64,000 nt of DNA, from contig NZ_CP107008.1 in assembly GCF_025725685.1 (NCBI RefSeq), forward strand, positions 4,092,001 to 4,156,000, read 5' to 3'. A program made the position numbers and the translations under genes. A model generated the notes under the pieces. That model did no database searches and was not told where the DNA came from. It saw only the letters and a program-made list of their open reading frames with translations. Shown piece after piece: positions 52,299 to 61,631 of the stretch. Source of the DNA: Halomonas sp. M4R1S46. GTDB lineage: Bacteria; Pseudomonadota; Gammaproteobacteria; Pseudomonadales; Halomonadaceae. Each line of letters begins with the position of its first letter. The first letter of the stretch is position 1.

Positions 52299-52376
52299 CG
52301 GCCGGTGCTGGGGCGATGGCGCCAAGTGTGCGATACTTCGCGCCTTCCCGCAGCCGTCAACTCCGCAGGATCCGCC

Positions 52377-53009
52377 ATGCCCCAAGGTACGCTCTTCATC
52401 GTCTCCGCTCCCTCCGGCGCCGGCAAGACCAGCCTGGTGCGCGAGCTGATCGAAAGCCTCGACGGCATCCAGGTCTCGGTGTCGCACACCACCCGGCCGC
52501 GTCGCGACGGCGAGGTCGACGGCGTGAACTACCACTTCGTCGACAAGGCAGCCTTCGAGACGATGATCGAGCGGGGGGAGTTCTTCGAGCACGCCCGGGT
52601 GTTCGACAACTACTACGGCACCTCGCGCCGGGCGGTGCAGGCCCGGCTCGCCGCCGGCCAGGACGTGATCCTCGAGATCGACTGGCAGGGCGCCCGCCAG
52701 GTCCGCGCGCAGCTGCCCGACGCGGTGTCGATCTTCATCCTGCCACCCTCCCGGGAGGAGCTGGAGCGTCGCCTGGCCGGCCGCGGCACCGACGAGCATG
52801 CGGTGATCGCCTCCCGCATGCGCGAGGCGGTCAGCGAGATGTCCCATCACGATGAGTACGACTACCTGGTGATCAACGACGACTTCACCACCGCCCTGCG
52901 CGAGCTGCAGTCCCTGGTCATCGCCCGCCGCCTGACCCTCGACCGCGTCCAGGCGCGCCACGGGCCGCTGCTGGCGGCGCTCTTGTCAGGAGAGCCGGGG
53001 GTCGAGTAA
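52377..53009 (+). CDS. gmk: Guanylate kinase
   Basis: 210 residues; phosphorylates GMP to GDP. P-loop SAPSGAGKTSL, GMP-binding SHTTRPRRDGEVDGVNYHFV and EIDWQGARQVR are all present. First of gmk-rpoZ-spoT, a conserved order placing GTP supply beside (p)ppGpp control. Confidence 0.97.
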   Translation: MPQGTLFIVSAPSGAGKTSLVRELIESLDGIQVSVSHTTRPRRDGEVDGVNYHFVDKAAFETMIERGEFFEHARVFDNYYGTSRRAVQARLAAGQDVILEIDWQGARQVRAQLPDAVSIFILPPSREELERRLAGRGTDEHAVIASRMREAVSEMSHHDEYDYLVINDDFTTALRELQSLVIARRLTLDRVQARHGPLLAALLSGEPGVE

Positions 53010-53094
53010 TCTATCCGATCTATTCATTGGTGGAATCCCCGGGGCGCAGTGACGTCGGCCGGGGCTTCGCCCGTCAGCATTCAGGAAGGCCTCC

Positions 53095-53358
53095 ATGGCG
53101 CGAGTCACAGTCGAAGATTGTCTGGAAAACGTCGAAAACCGCTTCAAGCTGGTGATGATCTCCACCCAGCGTGCCCGTCAGCTGGCCCGCGGCTCCCGCG
53201 ATGCCCTGCTGCCCTGGGAGAACGACAAGCCCACCGTGATGGCGCTGCGCGAGATCGCCGAGGGCCTGGTCGATTCCAGCGTGCTGGATGAACCGGTCGA
53301 GGCCGCGCCGATCCGCCCCCGCCCCGAGGCCGAGCCGGGCATCCCCGCCGAGGAGTGA
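53095..53358 (+). CDS. rpoZ: RNA polymerase omega subunit
   Basis: 87 residues starting MARVTVEDCLENVENRFKLV with the conserved RARQL and KPTVMALREIAEGL. Helps assemble RNA polymerase and forms part of a ppGpp-binding site. AAGGAGG-like sequence (GGAAGG) precedes the ATG. Confidence 0.97.
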   Translation: MARVTVEDCLENVENRFKLVMISTQRARQLARGSRDALLPWENDKPTVMALREIAEGLVDSSVLDEPVEAAPIRPRPEAEPGIPAEE

Positions 53359-53424
53359 TCCGGCCCGCCGGAGTCCCGCCGACGCCTCCCCCAGGGCCAT
53401 CACGAAACCTTCAGGGCGCGCCGC

Positions 53425-55557
53425 ATGTTCACCATCGATGACCTGGCCGACCGTCTCGGCGGCTACCTTCCCCAGGACGAGATCCAGCAGGTCAAGCGTG
53501 CCTTCTACTACGCCGAGCAGGCCCATGATGGCCAGCGCCGGCGTTCCGGCGAGCCCTATGTCACCCACCCCCTGGCGGTGGCGAACATCCTCGCCAACAT
53601 GCACATGGACTACCAGAGCCTGATGGCCGCCATGCTGCACGACGTGATCGAGGATACCGGGGTAGCCAAGGAGGCCCTCGGCGAGCAGTTCGGCAAGCCG
53701 GTGGCCGAACTGGTCGACGGCGTCTCCAAGCTGACCCAGATCACCTTCGAGGACAAGGCCGTCGCCCAGGCCGAGAACTTCCAGAAGATGGTCCTGGCGA
53801 TGTCCCGGGACATCCGGGTGATCATCGTCAAGCTGGCCGACCGGCTGCACAACATGCGCACCCTGGGCGCCCTGCGCCCGGAGAAGAAGCGTCGCATCGC
53901 CCGCGAGACCTTGGAGATCTATGCCCGCATCGCCAGCCGGCTGGGCATCAATACCATCCGCGTCGAGCTCGAGGACCTGTCCTTCCAGGCCCTGCACCCG
54001 ATGCGCGCCGAGCGCATCAAGCGCGCCGTGGCCAGCGCCCGGGGACATCGCCGCTCGACGATCCGCCAGGTCCAGAACAGCCTGCAGAAGAGCCTCGACG
54101 ACGAGGGCCTGAACGGCTCGGTGGTGGGCCGCCAGAAGCACCTGCTGTCGATCTACCGCAAGATGCGCGACCAGCGGAAGTCCTTCGCCGAGATCATGGA
54201 TGTCTTCGGCTTTCGCATCATCACCGAGGACGTCGACAGCTGCTACCGGATCCTCGGGGTGGTCCACAACCTCTACAAGCCGGTCCCGGGCCGCTTCAAG
54301 GACTATATCGCCATCCCCAAGGCCAACGGCTACCAGAGCCTGCACACCACCCTGTTCGGCAGCGGCGGCATGCCCATCGAGGTGCAGATCCGCACCCGCG
54401 AGATGGAGGCCATGGCCAACAACGGCATCGCCGCCCACTGGCTCTACAAGGCCGGCCAGACCGAGCACCCCATCGCCGAGGGCAGTCACGCCCGGGCCCG
54501 GGCCTGGGTCAAGGGCCTGCTGGAGATGCAGCGCCACGCCGGGGACTCGCTGGAGTTCATCGAGCACGTCAAGAACGATCTCTTCCCCGACGATATCTAC
54601 GTCTTCACGCCCAAGGGCGACATCATGGAGCTGCCCCAGGGCGCCACCGTGATCGATTTCGCCTACAGCGTGCACACCGACATCGGCAACAGCTGCATCG
54701 CCTGCCGCATCGACCGTCACCTGGCCCCGCTCTCCACCCGCCTGCAGAGCGGCCAGACCCTGGAGATCATCACCGCCCCCGGGGCCCGCCCCAACCTGGC
54801 CTGGCTCAACGTGGTGGTCACCGCCAAGGCGCGCTCGGCGATCCGCCACGCCCTCAAGCACCAGCAGCACACCGAGGCCGTCCAGCTCGGCCGCCGACTG
54901 CTCAACAAGGCCCTCGCCGAGTTCGAGACCAGCCTCGAGGAGCTGCCGGCGAAGCCGCTGGACGTGCTGCTCGACGAACTCGAGCTCAAGAGCGAGGATG
55001 CCCTGCTGGAATCCATCGGGCTCGGCACCCGGGTCGCCCATGTGGTGTCGCGCCGGCTGGTCGATCTCCAGCATGGCGAGCCGGTGCCGTCCCGCAGCGA
55101 GCGCCAGGCCCAGGGCCCCATCCTGATCAGCGGCGCCGAGGGCATGGTGATCAAGTTCGCCCGCTGCTGCCATCCGCTGCCCGGCGACCCGGTCATCGGC
55201 CACCTCTCGGCCGGCAAGGGCATCGTGGTGCACCGGGACGAGTGCCGCAACCTGGCCGAACTCAAGAGCGACCCGGACAAGCTGTTCGCCCTGGAGTGGT
55301 CCGACCAGGCCGACGAGGACTTCCCCGTGCCGCTGCGCCTGGAGATCGAGAGCCGCCGCGGCCTGGTCGCCGAGCTGGCCAGCCTGGTCACCGATGCCGA
55401 CGCCAACATCGAGCGTATCGGCATCGAGGAGCGCGACGCCCGGCTGTCGATCGTCAACCTGACCCTGGCCGTGCGCAACCGCGTACACCTGGCCCGCATC
55501 ATCAAGCGCCTGCGCAACCTGTCGCATGTCGGCAGGATCACCCGCCTGGGCAATTGA
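53425..55557 (+). CDS. spoT: Bifunctional (p)ppGpp synthetase/hydrolase SpoT
   Basis: 710 residues. Hydrolase HD domain (AAMLHDVIEDTG near residue 75), synthetase domain (FGFRIITEDVDSCYRILGVV, YQSLHTTLFG), TGS domain (DIYVFTPKGDIMELPQGATV) and C-terminal ACT domain (IESRRGLVAELASLV). Intact hydrolase residues identify SpoT rather than RelA. Followed by a strong hairpin. Confidence 0.97.
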   Translation: MFTIDDLADRLGGYLPQDEIQQVKRAFYYAEQAHDGQRRRSGEPYVTHPLAVANILANMHMDYQSLMAAMLHDVIEDTGVAKEALGEQFGKPVAELVDGVSKLTQITFEDKAVAQAENFQKMVLAMSRDIRVIIVKLADRLHNMRTLGALRPEKKRRIARETLEIYARIASRLGINTIRVELEDLSFQALHPMRAERIKRAVASARGHRRSTIRQVQNSLQKSLDDEGLNGSVVGRQKHLLSIYRKMRDQRKSFAEIMDVFGFRIITEDVDSCYRILGVVHNLYKPVPGRFKDYIAIPKANGYQSLHTTLFGSGGMPIEVQIRTREMEAMANNGIAAHWLYKAGQTEHPIAEGSHARARAWVKGLLEMQRHAGDSLEFIEHVKNDLFPDDIYVFTPKGDIMELPQGATVIDFAYSVHTDIGNSCIACRIDRHLAPLSTRLQSGQTLEIITAPGARPNLAWLNVVVTAKARSAIRHALKHQQHTEAVQLGRRLLNKALAEFETSLEELPAKPLDVLLDELELKSEDALLESIGLGTRVAHVVSRRLVDLQHGEPVPSRSERQAQGPILISGAEGMVIKFARCCHPLPGDPVIGHLSAGKGIVVHRDECRNLAELKSDPDKLFALEWSDQADEDFPVPLRLEIESRRGLVAELASLVTDADANIERIGIEERDARLSIVNLTLAVRNRVHLARIIKRLRNLSHVGRITRLGN

Positions 55558-55565
55558 AGCATCCC

Positions 55566-55599
55566 GCCCCCGCCCGTCGCGGTCGCGGCGGGCGGGGGC
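55566..55599 (+). terminator. Terminator hairpin after spoT
   Basis: GCCCCCGCCCG and its complement (11-bp stem) around a 12-base loop, 8 bp past the stop codon. Confidence 0.7.
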
Positions 55600-55643
55600 T
55601 GTCATTGGCTGGACCTCACCGCAATCAACACACGGAGCACACC

Positions 55644-56033
55644 ATGAGCAACAAGGCCGTCATCAACACCGACCAGGCACCCGCCGCCATCGGCCCCTAC
55701 TCCCAGGCCATCAAGGCCGGCAATACCGTCTACCTGTCCGGGCAGATCCCGCTGGACCCGGCGACCATGGAGCTCGTCTCCGACGACGTCGAGGCCCAGG
55801 CCCGCCAGGTGTTCACCAACCTGAAGGCGGTCTGCGAGGAGGCCGCCGGCACCCTGCAGGACGTGGTCAAGCTCAACCTCTACCTGGTGGACCTGGACAA
55901 CTTCGCCATCGTCAACCAGGTGATGGAGGAGTTCTTCACGGCGCCCTATCCCGCCCGCGCCGCCGTCGGCGTCAAGGCGCTGCCCAAGGGCAGCCAGGTG
56001 GAAGCCGAGGCCGTGCTGGTCATCGGCGACTGA
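55644..56033 (+). CDS. ridA: RidA family enamine/imine deaminase
   Basis: 129 residues. Hydrolyses reactive enamines made by PLP enzymes. Hallmarks: APAAIGPYSQAIKAGNTVYL, SGQIPLDPAT, the substrate arginine in YPARAAVGVKALPKG, and VEAEAVLV. Usual position after spoT in gammaproteobacteria. Confidence 0.97.
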   Translation: MSNKAVINTDQAPAAIGPYSQAIKAGNTVYLSGQIPLDPATMELVSDDVEAQARQVFTNLKAVCEEAAGTLQDVVKLNLYLVDLDNFAIVNQVMEEFFTAPYPARAAVGVKALPKGSQVEAEAVLVIGD

Positions 56034-56050
56034 GGAAAGGCATCGGCGCC

Positions 56051-56578
56051 ATGCGCCTCTTCCTGGCTCTGATGCCGCCGCCGGCGCTGCGCCGGCGGCT
56101 CGGCGAGCTCGCCGAGCGGACCCGGGCCCGCTGCGGCGGGCGACGCATGCCCGATGACAGCCTGCACCTGACGCTGGCCTTCCTCGGCGAGCAGCCGGAG
56201 ACCCGGGCCATGGCGATCGGCGACTGGTTGGCGCGCTTCTCGATCCTGCCGGGGAGTTGGCGGCTGGATGCCTGGGGCTACTTCCACCGCCCGGGGATCG
56301 TCTGGGTCGGCGGGGGCGAGGGGGAGCCGGCCCTGAGAGACCTGCAGCGCCAGCTCTGGGACGGCCTCGAGGAGATGGGCATCACCGGACGGCCCGACCG
56401 CTTCGCCCCGCATATCACCCTGCTGCGCCAGGCTCGGCGGCCGCCCGGTCCCGACCTGCCGCGCATCGCCATGACATGGGACTATACTCGGGTAGAGCTA
56501 ATACAGTCGGTCGTAACGCAACAGGGAAGCCACTATCGCCCCCTCGCGCGGACCGCCCCGCCCGAGGAGATGCCATGA
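56051..56578 (+). CDS. thpR: RNA 2',3'-cyclic phosphodiesterase
   Basis: 175 residues of the 2H phosphoesterase fold with both HxT motifs, H39-L-T41 (LHLTLAFLGE) and H121-I-T123 (APHITLLR). Hydrolyses cyclic phosphates at RNA ends. Its stop overlaps the following gene's ATG by 4 bp. Confidence 0.9.
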   Translation: MRLFLALMPPPALRRRLGELAERTRARCGGRRMPDDSLHLTLAFLGEQPETRAMAIGDWLARFSILPGSWRLDAWGYFHRPGIVWVGGGEGEPALRDLQRQLWDGLEEMGITGRPDRFAPHITLLRQARRPPGPDLPRIAMTWDYTRVELIQSVVTQQGSHYRPLARTAPPEEMP

Positions 56579-57081
56579 CGCGCCTGCTCCCCCGCTTCGC
56601 GACCACCGCCGCCCTCACCGCCTGTCTCGGCATCCTGCCGGCGGCCGCCGCCCCCAGCCTCGAACTCGGCACCACCAGCGAGGACACCCCGACGCTGGGC
56701 GTGAACCTCGACTGGATGCATGACCTGAGCCACTGGCATCCGGCCCTGGACCTGCGCCTGACCACCGGCCTGCTGCTGCTGCCGGGCGAGAACGGCGAGG
56801 ATAATGCCGCCTGGAAGCTGACCCCGGCGCTGCGCTACCACCTCGACGATGGCCGCACCTTCCTCGAGGCCGGCCTGGGCGGGGGCCTGTTCATGGAGAC
56901 GGAAGTGGGCGACCAGGCGCTGTCCACGGCGTGGCAGTTCGAGAGCCGCCTGGCCATCGGGCGAAGCTTCGCCTTCGGCGGCGAGTTCGGCGCCAGTGCC
57001 GCCCACTATTCCAATGCCCGCATGGACCTGCCCAACGAGGGGTTCGAGGTCTACGCCCTGGCCTATCGCCAGCCGCTCTAG
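56575..57081 (+). CDS. PagL-like lipid A 3-O-deacylase
   Basis: 168 residues: a signal peptide (ATTAALTACLGILPAAAAP) and a small beta-barrel. The C-terminal AHYSNARMDLPNEGFEVY carries H144, S146 and E158, matching in spacing the His-Ser-Glu triad of Pseudomonas PagL. Would remove the 3-O acyl chain of lipid A in the outer membrane. Coupled to thpR by ATGA; the GGAG within the end of thpR serves as ribosome-binding site. Confidence 0.82.
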   Translation: MTRLLPRFATTAALTACLGILPAAAAPSLELGTTSEDTPTLGVNLDWMHDLSHWHPALDLRLTTGLLLLPGENGEDNAAWKLTPALRYHLDDGRTFLEAGLGGGLFMETEVGDQALSTAWQFESRLAIGRSFAFGGEFGASAAHYSNARMDLPNEGFEVYALAYRQPL

Positions 57082-57110
57082 CCAGTGGCGGGCTCGGCCG
57101 GCAAGCCGGG

Positions 57111-57992
57111 CTAGCTCAGCGCCGAGTCGGTCGGCAGGAAGCCGCCCTCGCGCAGCACCTGGGCATAGCCCTCCCGAAAGGTGGGGTAGCGGAAGCGATA
57201 GCCGCTCTCGAGCAGGCGGGTGTTGTCGCAGCGCTTGCTGGCCCGGCGGCGCAGCGGCGACTGGATGGTCTCGGTGGCCTCGACCTTGAGCTGCCTGGCC
57301 AGCCAGGTCATCACCTCGTGGAGCGGCGTGGGCTCGCAGTCGCTGGCCAGGTAGAGCTCATGGAGCGACTCGCCGGCGAGGGCCCGGCCGATCAGGTGGG
57401 CCAGCACGCCGGCGCAGTCATCGCGATGGATGCGGTTGGAGTACATGGCCGGGGTGGCCGCGGCGATGCGCCCCTCGCCGACCTGGTGGATCAGCCGGTC
57501 GCGGCCGGGGCCGTAGATGCCCGAGAAGCGCACCACGGTGCCCGGCAACGCATGCGCGATCAGCGCCTGCTCGGCCTCGCGCATCAGCTGGCCCGAGAAG
57601 CCGGCGGAGTCGGCGGGGCTGGTCTCGTCCACGACCTCGCCGTCCTGCTGGGCATAGACGCTGGTGGAGGAGACGAAGAAGACGTGCTTCGGCGCCTGCC
57701 GGCGGCCGGCATACTCCGCCAGCACCGCCTTGAGGCCATCCGGGTAGGCCGCCCGATAGGCGTCCTCCTCGAAGTGGTCCGCACTGACCACGTAGACCAG
57801 CAGGTCGGCATCCGGCAACTCGGCGAGCGCCGCGGCATCGCCCAGGTCCGCGGCGCGGCCCTCGATGCCGGTGCCGGCCAGCTTGTCGGCCTGGCGCCGC
57901 ACGCCGACGACGCGATGGCCGGCCGCCAGCAGCTCGCGGCCCAGCGTCGTCCCGATATCACCACAGCCCAGAATCAGCGTCGTGTTCTTCAC
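57111..57992 (-). CDS. NAD(P)-binding SDR/epimerase-like protein (YeeZ family)
   Basis: 293 residues of the extended SDR fold with a nucleotide-binding start TTLILGCGDIGTTLGRELL, then VVSADHFEED, VFFVSSTSVYAQQ and RFSGIYGPGRDRLI. The substrate is unknown. The GTG at 57992 follows GAAGGAAAG; the longer frame runs into the oxyR promoter. Divergent from oxyR. Confidence 0.82.
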   Translation of the reverse strand: MKNTTLILGCGDIGTTLGRELLAAGHRVVGVRRQADKLAGTGIEGRAADLGDAAALAELPDADLLVYVVSADHFEEDAYRAAYPDGLKAVLAEYAGRRQAPKHVFFVSSTSVYAQQDGEVVDETSPADSAGFSGQLMREAEQALIAHALPGTVVRFSGIYGPGRDRLIHQVGEGRIAAATPAMYSNRIHRDDCAGVLAHLIGRALAGESLHELYLASDCEPTPLHEVMTWLARQLKVEATETIQSPLRRRASKRCDNTRLLESGYRFRYPTFREGYAQVLREGGFLPTDSALS

Positions 57993-58086
57993 CTTTCCTT
58001 CGCCCCCTGATAAAAAGTCCCTATCGTATGAGGGTGCCCTTATCGTGGGGCCCGTGACGCAGATGAGAGGATGCCCCGGCACCAAG

Positions 58087-59007
58087 ATGACTCTAACAGA
58101 ACTCCGCTACATCGTAACCCTGGCCCAGGAGCGCCATTTCGGGCGCGCCGCCGAGCGCTGCTTCGTGTCCCAGCCCACCCTCTCGGTGGCGGTGAAGAAG
58201 CTCGAGGAGGAGCTCGGGGTCGCGCTGTTCGAGCGCTCCAAGTCCACCGTCCAGGTCACCCCGCTGGGCGAGAAGATCGTCGAGCAGGCCCAGCGCGTGC
58301 TGGAACAGAGCAGCGTGATCAAGGAGCTGGCCACCGCCGGACGCGACCAGCTGACGAGCCCGCTGCGCATCGGCGCCATCTACACCATCGGCCCCTACCT
58401 GTTTCCCCACCTGGTGCCGGAACTCACCCGGGGGGCGCCCCAGATGCCGCTGTATATCGAGGAGGGCTTCACCGGCGACCTGCGACGCAAGCTGCGCAGC
58501 GGCGAGCTCGACGCCATCATCGTGGCGCTGCCCTTCACCGAGACCGATGTGGTGACCAAGCCGCTCTACGAGGAGGCCTTCGAGGTGCTGATGCCGGCCG
58601 ACCACCCCTGGGCCAGCCGCAACAGCATCGACAAGGAGAACCTCCTCGAGGAGCGCCTGCTGCTGCTCGGCGAGGGACACTGCTTTCGCGACCAGATCCT
58701 CGAGGCCTGCCCGGCCATCAGCCACAAGCTCAACAGCCCCCACAACACCCTCACCGCCGAGGGCGGCTCGCTGGAGACCATCCGCCACATGGTGGCCTCG
58801 CGCCTCGGCATCACCGTGCTGCCGCGCTCGGCCATCGGCACCAGCCACTACGAGAGCGGCCTGCTGGTCAGCCGTCCCTTCACCGCGCCGGCCCCCGCGC
58901 GGACCGTGGCCATCGCCTGGCGCGCGAGCTTCCCCCGGCCCCAGGCCATCGATGCGGTGACCGAGGCCATCCAGCGCTGCCGCGCCGCCGAGCCGTCCCC
59001 GGCATGA
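58087..59007 (+). CDS. oxyR: Hydrogen peroxide-responsive LysR-type regulator OxyR
   Basis: 306 residues. The N-terminal helix-turn-helix (HFGRAAERCFVSQPTLSVAV) is followed by a sensor domain with C199 and C208 (GEGHCFRDQILEACPA), the same positions as the redox pair of E. coli OxyR, so peroxide sensing by disulfide formation is expected. Its stop overlaps recG by 4 bp, the usual oxyR-recG arrangement of this lineage. Confidence 0.96.
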   Translation: MTLTELRYIVTLAQERHFGRAAERCFVSQPTLSVAVKKLEEELGVALFERSKSTVQVTPLGEKIVEQAQRVLEQSSVIKELATAGRDQLTSPLRIGAIYTIGPYLFPHLVPELTRGAPQMPLYIEEGFTGDLRRKLRSGELDAIIVALPFTETDVVTKPLYEEAFEVLMPADHPWASRNSIDKENLLEERLLLLGEGHCFRDQILEACPAISHKLNSPHNTLTAEGGSLETIRHMVASRLGITVLPRSAIGTSHYESGLLVSRPFTAPAPARTVAIAWRASFPRPQAIDAVTEAIQRCRAAEPSPA

Positions 59008-61085
59008 GTGGCCTCGATGCCCCCGTCACGGACCTCAAGGGCGTCGGCGAGGCACTGGCCCTGAAGCTGTCCCGACTGCGCATCGAGACCGTTACCGACC
59101 TGCTGTTCCATCTGCCGCTGCGCTACCAGGACCGTACCCGTGTCACGCCCATCGCCACCCTGCGCGCCGGCGGCGAGGCCGTGGTGGAGGGCGAGGTGAT
59201 GGCCGCCGAGGTCGTGCGCGGCCGGCGGCGCAGCCTGCTGGTGCGCCTGCGCGACGGCTCCGGCATCCTCAGCCTGCGCTTCTTCCACTTCTCGCCGGCC
59301 CAGCAGCAGCAGTTCCGCCCGGGCGTGCGGGTGCGCGCCTTCGGCGAGGCCCGGGCCGGCGCCACGGGGCTCGAGCTCTATCACCCGGAATACCGGTTGC
59401 TGGGCGAGGGGGCGCCACCGGTGGAGGATCACCTGACCCCCATCTACCCGACCACCGAGGGCCTGCACCAGACCCGGCTGCGGGCCCTGATCGACCAGGC
59501 CCTGGCGCGCCTCGACGCCGCCCCCGAGGCCCTGCCGGAATGGCTGCCCGAGGCATTGCGTCAGCGCTTCGCCCTGCCCGAGCTCCACCATTGCCTGGCC
59601 GTGCTGCACCATCCCCCGCCGGAGGTCGATCCCGGGACCCTCGCCGAGGGTCATCACCCCGCCACCCGGCGCCTGGCCCTGGAGGAGCTGCTGGCTCACC
59701 AGCTGAGCCTGCGGGAGGTGCGCCTGCGCATCCAGGAAGACGGCGCCCCGCCGCTGCCCGATGGGCGCGGGCTGCAGGCTCGCTTCCTCACCCAGCTGCC
59801 CTTCTCGCTGACCGCCGCCCAGCGTCGGGTGCTCGACGAGATCCGGACCGACCTCGCCGACGAGATGCCCATGCTGCGCCTCGTGCAGGGCGACGTCGGC
59901 TCGGGCAAGACGGTGGTGGCCGCCATGGCGGCGCTGTCGGCCATCGCCGGCGGCTGCCAGGCGGCCATGATGGCACCCACCGAGCTCCTCGCCGAGCAGC
60001 ACTACCGCGCCTTCCAGCGCTGGTTCGCACCGCTCGGCATCGAGGTGGCCTGGCTGGCCGGCAAGCTCAAGGGCAAGGCCCGGCTGGATACCAAGGCGGC
60101 GATCCTCGACGGTCGGGCGCAGATGGTGGTGGGGACCCATGCGCTGTTCCAGGGCGACGTGCACTTCCAGCGCCTCGGCCTGGCGATCATCGACGAGCAG
60201 CACCGCTTCGGCGTTCACCAGCGCCTGGCGCTGCGCGAGAAGGGCGAGGCCGGCGGCCTGACCCCTCATCAGCTGGTGATGACCGCCACCCCCATCCCGC
60301 GCACCCTGGCGATGAGCGCCTATGCGGACCTGGACGTCTCGGTCATCGACGAGCTGCCCCCCGGGCGCACCCCGGTGACCACGGCGGTGGTGCCCGACGA
60401 GCGGCGCCCCGAGGTGGTGGCGCGGATCCGCCACGCCTGTGCCGAGGGTCGCCAGGCCTATTGGGTGTGCACCCTGATCGAGGAGTCCGAGGCCTTGCAG
60501 TGCCAGGCGGCGGAGGCCACCCGTGACGAACTGGGGGAGGCCCTTCCCGAGCTCGCCATCGGCCTGGTCCATGGCCGCATGAAGGCTGCCGAGAAGGCGG
60601 AGGTGATGGACGCCTTCAAGGAGGGGGCGCTCGACCTGCTGGTAGCCACCACGGTGATCGAGGTCGGTGTCGATGTGCCCAACGCCAGCCTGATGATCAT
60701 CGAGAATCCCGAGCGTCTCGGCCTGTCGCAGCTGCACCAGCTGCGGGGCCGGGTGGGCCGCGGCGCCACCGCGAGCTTCTGCGTGCTGCTCTACCATCCG
60801 CCCCTGTCGGACCACTCGCGGCGCCGACTGACCGTGATGCGCGAGACCACGGACGGCTTTCGCATCGCCGAGCAGGACCTGGCGATCCGTGGCCCCGGCG
60901 AGGTGCTGGGCACCCGACAGACGGGACTGGCCGCCATGAAGATCGCCGACCTGGAGCGCGATGCCGACCTGCTGCCCTCGGTCTCGCCGCTGGCCGAGGC
61001 GCTGCTGACCACACGGCCGGAGGCCAGCCGCCCGCTGATCCGCCGCTGGCTCGGCGAGGAAGCGGGGCGTTACGGGCAGGTCTGA
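59004..61085 (+). CDS. recG: ATP-dependent DNA helicase RecG
   Basis: 693 residues; remodels stalled forks and branched DNA. An N-terminal wedge/OB domain (VVEGEVMAAEVVRGRRRSLL) is followed by helicase motifs LVQGDVGSGKTVVAAMAAL, APTELLAEQH, IIDEQHRFGV, TATPIPRTLAM and QLRGRVGR. Coupled to oxyR by ATGA. Confidence 0.96.
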   Translation: MSGLDAPVTDLKGVGEALALKLSRLRIETVTDLLFHLPLRYQDRTRVTPIATLRAGGEAVVEGEVMAAEVVRGRRRSLLVRLRDGSGILSLRFFHFSPAQQQQFRPGVRVRAFGEARAGATGLELYHPEYRLLGEGAPPVEDHLTPIYPTTEGLHQTRLRALIDQALARLDAAPEALPEWLPEALRQRFALPELHHCLAVLHHPPPEVDPGTLAEGHHPATRRLALEELLAHQLSLREVRLRIQEDGAPPLPDGRGLQARFLTQLPFSLTAAQRRVLDEIRTDLADEMPMLRLVQGDVGSGKTVVAAMAALSAIAGGCQAAMMAPTELLAEQHYRAFQRWFAPLGIEVAWLAGKLKGKARLDTKAAILDGRAQMVVGTHALFQGDVHFQRLGLAIIDEQHRFGVHQRLALREKGEAGGLTPHQLVMTATPIPRTLAMSAYADLDVSVIDELPPGRTPVTTAVVPDERRPEVVARIRHACAEGRQAYWVCTLIEESEALQCQAAEATRDELGEALPELAIGLVHGRMKAAEKAEVMDAFKEGALDLLVATTVIEVGVDVPNASLMIIENPERLGLSQLHQLRGRVGRGATASFCVLLYHPPLSDHSRRRLTVMRETTDGFRIAEQDLAIRGPGEVLGTRQTGLAAMKIADLERDADLLPSVSPLAEALLTTRPEASRPLIRRWLGEEAGRYGQV

Positions 61086-61183
61086 TGCAAGAGGGAAGAG
61101 GGAAGATGGGGTAGGTATTCTTCTTGCCTCTTCAGGGCGCGAAATACCGTTCTTCCTTCTGCGAGCGGCGTCGCCGCACCTTC

Positions 61184-61540
61184 TTATAAGTGCTTCAGCA
61201 ATCCCTGGAGCCGCTCCAGATCCTTGGCATCACCGACCAGGCGCACCTTGCCGGCCATCATGCCGTCGAGGAAGGCCTTCTGGGTGGGTTTCCTGAGTAC
61301 CTGCACGGCTGCGTCGGGATCCTCGAAGCGCAGCTCCAGGTCGAGATCCACCGGCAGGCCAGGCCCCGTCTCGATACCACCGGGCGACATGCGGTAATAG
61401 CGGGCGATGGCCAGGTCCTCCGTGCCGATCCCCCAGTCGAGGCCGCGCATTCCGGCCAGGCGGTCACGGAACGCCACCTTGCGGCGCAGCGCCCGCTTGA
61501 GCAGCACGCCCAGCACCCACAGCATCAATCGCAGCTTCAT
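61184..61540 (-). CDS. SCP2 sterol-binding-domain-like protein
   Basis: 118 residues with an N-terminal hydrophobic stretch (MKLRLMLWVLGVLLKRALRR) and an SCP2-like core ending KVRLVGDAKDLERLQGLLKH. A lipid-carrier role is plausible. The start at 61540 is preferred because the longer frame would enter the hupB terminator hairpin. The 98-bp spacer to recG (61086-61183) contains purine-rich GAAGAGG runs and no gene. Confidence 0.7.
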   Translation of the reverse strand: MKLRLMLWVLGVLLKRALRRKVAFRDRLAGMRGLDWGIGTEDLAIARYYRMSPGGIETGPGLPVDLDLELRFEDPDAAVQVLRKPTQKAFLDGMMAGKVRLVGDAKDLERLQGLLKHL

Positions 61541-61588
61541 CGGCACCCATCCGGGAAAGGTAATCGGGGGAAAGTGGCCAGAACGTCC

Positions 61589-61612
61589 GCGGCCCGCCAT
61601 GGGGCGGGCCGC
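61589..61612 (-). terminator. Terminator after the HU gene
   Basis: A perfect 10-bp stem (GCGGCCCGCC and complement) with a 4-base loop, about 20 bp past the HU stop codon. Confidence 0.7.
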
Positions 61613-61631
61613 AGGCGGGTTCAGCAGGCCT

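Noticed and set aside
53074..55605. 843-residue minus-strand open frame opposite spoT
   Set aside because: Shadow of the high-GC spoT codons: no ribosome-binding site, no domain, low-complexity Gly/Ala/Asp/His composition. Similar long shadows lie opposite the kinase at 44889 (44832-46862), nrdJa (16696-18774) and the AGCS gene (48417-49958).
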